Positions 61,048-64,000 of a stretch of DNA of 64,000 nucleotides are shown here, one piece after another; position 1 is the stretch's first letter, and every line of letters begins with the position of its first letter. Both the position numbers and the translations under genes were made by a program. Origin of the DNA: Virgibacillus siamensis. GTDB lineage: Bacteria; Bacillota; Bacilli; Bacillales; Amphibacillaceae. The stretch spans positions 1-64,000 of the forward strand of contig NZ_FUIH01000005.1 in assembly GCF_900162695.1 (NCBI RefSeq), in the 5' to 3' direction. A model generated the notes under the pieces. The model made no database searches. It had not been told where the DNA came from and was given only the letters and a program-made list of their open reading frames with translations.

Positions 61048-64000
61048 TTACCGTACTTTTATAAACCTACGAAATAGTAAAAGTAGGCCTCCTATAAGGG
61101 CAACCATTACACCAATTAACATATTTGTAGGATAAGGACTACCCGTATTAGGCAGTTTTCCTCCCTTGGCAACGTTAGATGAATTCGTCTGAGTTGTTTT
61201 AACCTTCCCCTTTGATTGACTGTCATTGGTTACTTTTTTTGGAGAGATTTTCAAAGCAACTGACGCTTTGGAATTCTCCATAACTTGATTATCGACTACC
61301 TTTTTTGCTTTTAGTTGATAACTTCCCGGGGATGGAAGGTTTGATAAATCCAATACAAGATAAACATCAACTTGTCCAGGAGAAACAGTTCCATCGACTG
61401 AAACTTGGACTTTTCCATCCTGAATTGATACAGCATGCTTGTTACCATTTTTATCGATATAATAAGCATTGGTGACAAGTTGTGCGACCTGATCCGGTAT
61501 ATCGAATACAACATTTGCGTTTTCAGACGAAGCCGATTTATTATACTGCATCTGATATCTTACAATAAGCGTTTTCGATTTCTTTTGATATCCAAGAGCT
61601 AAATTCGCATTTGAAATTAAACCATCGGATGCATTACTCACATGATTTGAATCATTTTCATCATTTGAGTTATTGCTTGATTGATTCGCTTCTTGCTTGC
61701 TATTGGAATCGTTGTTCGAATCAGTTTCATCCTTATTTCCCGTTTGGTTTTCATTCTGATTACCTTTTGTCATGGTTAAAATTGTTGTTGCTTTCGATTT
61801 AGCTACAACTGATTTACCTTCTGCCCCTGAAACTTCTTTGGCCAGAAATTTATACTTTCCAGCTTGCGGTAACTTGGCCATCTTTAATTTTACAAAAACA
61901 TCTATAGTTTGGCCTGATTTAAAGTTTCCGGCATCCACCTTAATTTTTCCGTTTTTTATTTCCACTTTTTGTACAGAACGGTTATTATCAATATAAAAGG
62001 CTTCTTTTACATGACCTGCGACATCATCCGGAATCACAAACACGTATTGAGGATTTTCTAAAGATTGAGTCCCCGAATACTTAATTTGATATTGTAAAAT
62101 CAAACTTTTGGTCTCCTTTTGGTAACCCAATTTCAGATTTGCACTTGAAATAAAGTTTGCAGATCCATCCTGGTTGCCTGCGTTATCATCGGTGCTATCT
62201 CCATCTTCGTTACCGGCATTGTCATCGGAGTTGTTTCCATCTTCGTTACCGGTATTATCATTAGGGTTGTCTCCGTTTCGATCACCGTTGTTATCATCGG
62301 TGTTGTCTCCATCTTCATTGCCAGCGTTATCGTCAGAGTTGTTTCCGTCTTCGTTACCGGCGTTATCATCGGTGCTATCTCCGTCTTCATTGCCAGCATT
62401 GTCGTCGGTGTTATCTCCGTTTTCGCTGCCTGCATTGTCATCTGAGTTGTTTCCATCTTCGTTGCCTGCATTGTCGTCTGAGTTGTCCCCGTCTTCGTTG
62501 CCAGCGTTATCGTCAGAGTTGTTTCCGTCTTCGTTACCGGCGTTATCATCGGTGTTGTCTCCGTCTTCATTATCAGCATTGTCGTCGGTGTTGTCTCCAT
62601 CTTCATTGCCAGCGTTATCGTCAGAGTTGTTTCCGTCTTCGTTACCGGCGTTATCATCGGTGTTGTCTCCATCTTCGTTGCCAGTATTGTCGTCGGTGTT
62701 ATCTCCGTCTTCGTTGCCTGCATTATCGTCGGTGCTATCTCCGTCTTCATTGCCAGCATTGTCGTCGGTGTTGTCCCCGTCTTCATTGCCAGCATTGTCG
62801 TCGGTGTTGTCCCCGTCTTCGCTGCCAGCATTGTCGTCGGTGTTGTCCCCGTCTTCATTGCCAGCGTTATCGTCGGAGTTGTTTCCATCTTCGTTGCCTG
62901 CATTGTCGTCAGAGTGGTCTCCGTCTTCATTGCCAGCATTGTCGTCGGTGTTGTCCCCGTCTTCGCTGCCAGCATTGTCGTCGGTGTTGTCCCCGTCTTC
63001 GCTGCCAGCATTGTCGTCTGAGTTGTTCCCGTCTTCGTTGCCTGCATTGTCGTCGGTGTTGTCCCCGTCTTCGTTGCCTGCATTGTCATCAGAGTTGTTT
63101 CCATCTTCGTTGCCTGCATTGTCGTCAGAGTGGTCTCCGTCTTCATTGCCAGCATTGTCGTCGGTGTTGTCCCCGTCTTCGCTGCCAGCATTGTCGTCGG
63201 TGTTGTCCCCGTCTTCATTGCCAGCGTTATCGTCTGAGTCGTTTCCGTCTTCATTGCCAGCATTATCGTCGGTGCTATCTCCGTCTTCATTGCCAGCATT
63301 GTCGTCGGTGTTGTCCCCGTCTTCATTGCCAGCGTTATCGTCTGAGTCGTTTCCGTCTTCATTGCCAGCATTATCGTCGGTGCTATCTCCGTCTTCATTG
63401 CCTGCATTGTCGTCTGAGTTGTCCCCGTCTTCGTTGCCAGCATTGTCATCAGAGTTGTTTCCATCTTCGTTGCCTGCATTGTCGTCGGTGCTATCTCCGT
63501 CTTCATTGCCTGCATTATCGTCGGTGCTATCTCCGTCTTCATTGCCAGCATTGTCGTCGGTGTTGTCTCCGTCTTCGCTGCCTGCATTGTCATCAGAGTT
63601 GTCTCCGTCTTCATTGCCAGCGTTATCGTCGGAGTCGTTTCCGTCTTCATTGCCAGCATTGTCGTCGGTGTTATCTCCGTCTTCGTTGCCTGCATTATCG
63701 TCGGTGCTATCTCCGTCTTCATTGCCAGCATTGTCGTCGGTGTTATCTCCGTCTTCATTGCCAGCATTGTCGTCGGTGTTGTCTCCGTCTTCGCTGCCTG
63801 CATTGTCATCAGAGTTGTCTCCGTCTTCATTACCTACATTATCGTCGGAGTCGTTTCCATCTTCGTTGCCAGCGTTATCGTCTGAGTTATCTCCGTCTTC
63901 ATTACCTACATTATCGTCGGAGTCGTTTCCATCTTCGTTGCCAGCATTGTCGTCGGTGTTGTCTCCATCTTCATTGCCAGCATTGTCGTCGGTGTTGTCT
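61048..64000 (-). CDS. Giant LPXTG repeat surface protein, 3' part
   Basis: Minus-strand frame open from the right edge to a stop at 61048; the start lies outside. From the edge to about 62160 it encodes about 50 copies of the 12-residue unit DDNAGNEDGDNT. Then come two related domains of about 130 residues, each opening SNANLALGYQKKSKTLIVRY or SSANLKLGYQKETKSLI, joined by an Asn/Asp/Ser-rich linker. At the C-terminus are LPNTG, a hydrophobic helix and KVR. It is a wall-anchored, probably calcium- or surface-binding stalk protein; the neighbouring class D sortase should anchor it. Confidence 0.9.
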   Translation of the reverse strand, partial: DNTDDNAGNEDGDNTDDNAGNEDGNDSDDNVGNEDGDNSDDNAGNEDGNDSDDNVGNEDGDNSDDNAGSEDGDNTDDNAGNEDGDNTDDNAGNEDGDSTDDNAGNEDGDNTDDNAGNEDGNDSDDNAGNEDGDNSDDNAGSEDGDNTDDNAGNEDGDSTDDNAGNEDGDSTDDNAGNEDGNNSDDNAGNEDGDNSDDNAGNEDGDSTDDNAGNEDGNDSDDNAGNEDGDNTDDNAGNEDGDSTDDNAGNEDGNDSDDNAGNEDGDNTDDNAGSEDGDNTDDNAGNEDGDHSDDNAGNEDGNNSDDNAGNEDGDNTDDNAGNEDGNNSDDNAGSEDGDNTDDNAGSEDGDNTDDNAGNEDGDHSDDNAGNEDGNNSDDNAGNEDGDNTDDNAGSEDGDNTDDNAGNEDGDNTDDNAGNEDGDSTDDNAGNEDGDNTDDNTGNEDGDNTDDNAGNEDGNNSDDNAGNEDGDNTDDNADNEDGDNTDDNAGNEDGNNSDDNAGNEDGDNSDDNAGNEDGNNSDDNAGSENGDNTDDNAGNEDGDSTDDNAGNEDGNNSDDNAGNEDGDNTDDNNGDRNGDNPNDNTGNEDGNNSDDNAGNEDGDSTDDNAGNQDGSANFISSANLKLGYQKETKSLILQYQIKYSGTQSLENPQYVFVIPDDVAGHVKEAFYIDNNRSVQKVEIKNGKIKVDAGNFKSGQTIDVFVKLKMAKLPQAGKYKFLAKEVSGAEGKSVVAKSKATTILTMTKGNQNENQTGNKDETDSNNDSNSKQEANQSSNNSNDENDSNHVSNASDGLISNANLALGYQKKSKTLIVRYQMQYNKSASSENANVVFDIPDQVAQLVTNAYYIDKNGNKHAVSIQDGKVQVSVDGTVSPGQVDVYLVLDLSNLPSPGSYQLKAKKVVDNQVMENSKASVALKISPKKVTNDSQSKGKVKTTQTNSSNVAKGGKLPNTGSPYPTNMLIGVMVALIGGLLLLFRRFIKVR
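62160..64000 (-). repeat. 36-bp tandem repeat array encoding an Asp/Asn/Gly stalk
   Basis: About 50 tandem copies of a 36-bp unit (plus-strand core GTCTCCGTCTTCATTGCCAG) run to the window edge. Variation among copies is mainly synonymous (TTG/CTG, GTC/ATC, GCC/CCT). A long frame in the same strand with TMQATKTETTP-like units is a by-product of the repeat. Confidence 0.95.

Noticed and set aside
62133..63830. Long frame of TMQATKTETTP-type repeats on the minus strand
   Set aside because: It is an out-of-frame reading of the Asp/Asn/Gly repeat array; the true frame continues into the LPNTG domain and the sortase partner.

Overview
The window reads as most of a low-GC Gram-positive (Bacillaceae-like) conjugative plasmid. 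Supporting this are consistent AGGAGG ribosome-binding sites with frequent TTG/GTG starts, a Rep_3 initiator beside a field of iterons, a ParA/ribbon-helix-helix partition pair, a MobQ relaxase with an oriT, and a pIP501/pSK41-type type IV secretion operon. Bacillus-lineage genes (Spo0F-like, Spo0E-like, AbrB-like, FbpB, YolD, a sporulation-kinase relative) point to a spore-forming host. I cannot name the species.

Layout. 1-968: start of a secreted lysine-rich repeat protein running off the left edge. 1.5-11.8 kb: plasmid housekeeping and establishment genes (ssb, ardC, radC-like, yolD, small zinc-ribbon and membrane peptides). Four related 0.5-0.85 kb non-coding, strongly structured elements are interspersed here. 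12-17.5 kb: accessory genes, namely a Spo0F-like receiver, an ORF-less group II intron, an SDR oxidoreductase behind a MerR-type promoter, and a TMEM175-like channel plus MerR operon behind another. 17.6-32.1 kb: one long minus-strand conjugation operon from relaxase to TraL/VirB6. It includes a two-protein coupling protein and an EssB/YukC-like membrane pseudokinase. 32.1-32.3 kb: oriT. 32.9-36.7 kb: rep, iterons, parA and parB. 37-39.6 kb: a thioester-domain LPXTG adhesin with a class D sortase. 40-57 kb: accessory zone with a type I toxin-antitoxin candidate, an IS21 element with target duplication, a 1.6 kb element bounded by Tn3-type 38-bp ends, a TetR/MFS pair, Spo0E-like peptide, an IS110 element with a probable bridge-RNA region, an M29 aminopeptidase, a RibD/DHFR-fold reductase and a frameshifted PNPOx gene. 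57.8-64 kb: a tyrosine recombinase, an AbrB-like zinc protein, a histidine-kinase relative without its phosphoacceptor His, a second class D sortase, and the C-terminal part of a giant Asp/Asn/Gly-repeat LPXTG surface protein running off the right edge.

How it fits together. Rep plus iterons replicate the plasmid. ParA/ParB and at least three dispersed AT-rich parS-like sites segregate it. The relaxase nicks oriT and the Tra channel exports the strand, while ArdC and SSB protect incoming DNA. The two sortases anchor two large surface proteins that may mediate cell contact or adhesion. Four genes resembling parts of the sporulation phosphorelay and transition-state control suggest that the plasmid manipulates host development. 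If the replicon is circular and only slightly longer than 64 kb, the two edge-truncated minus-strand surface-protein genes could be one gene.
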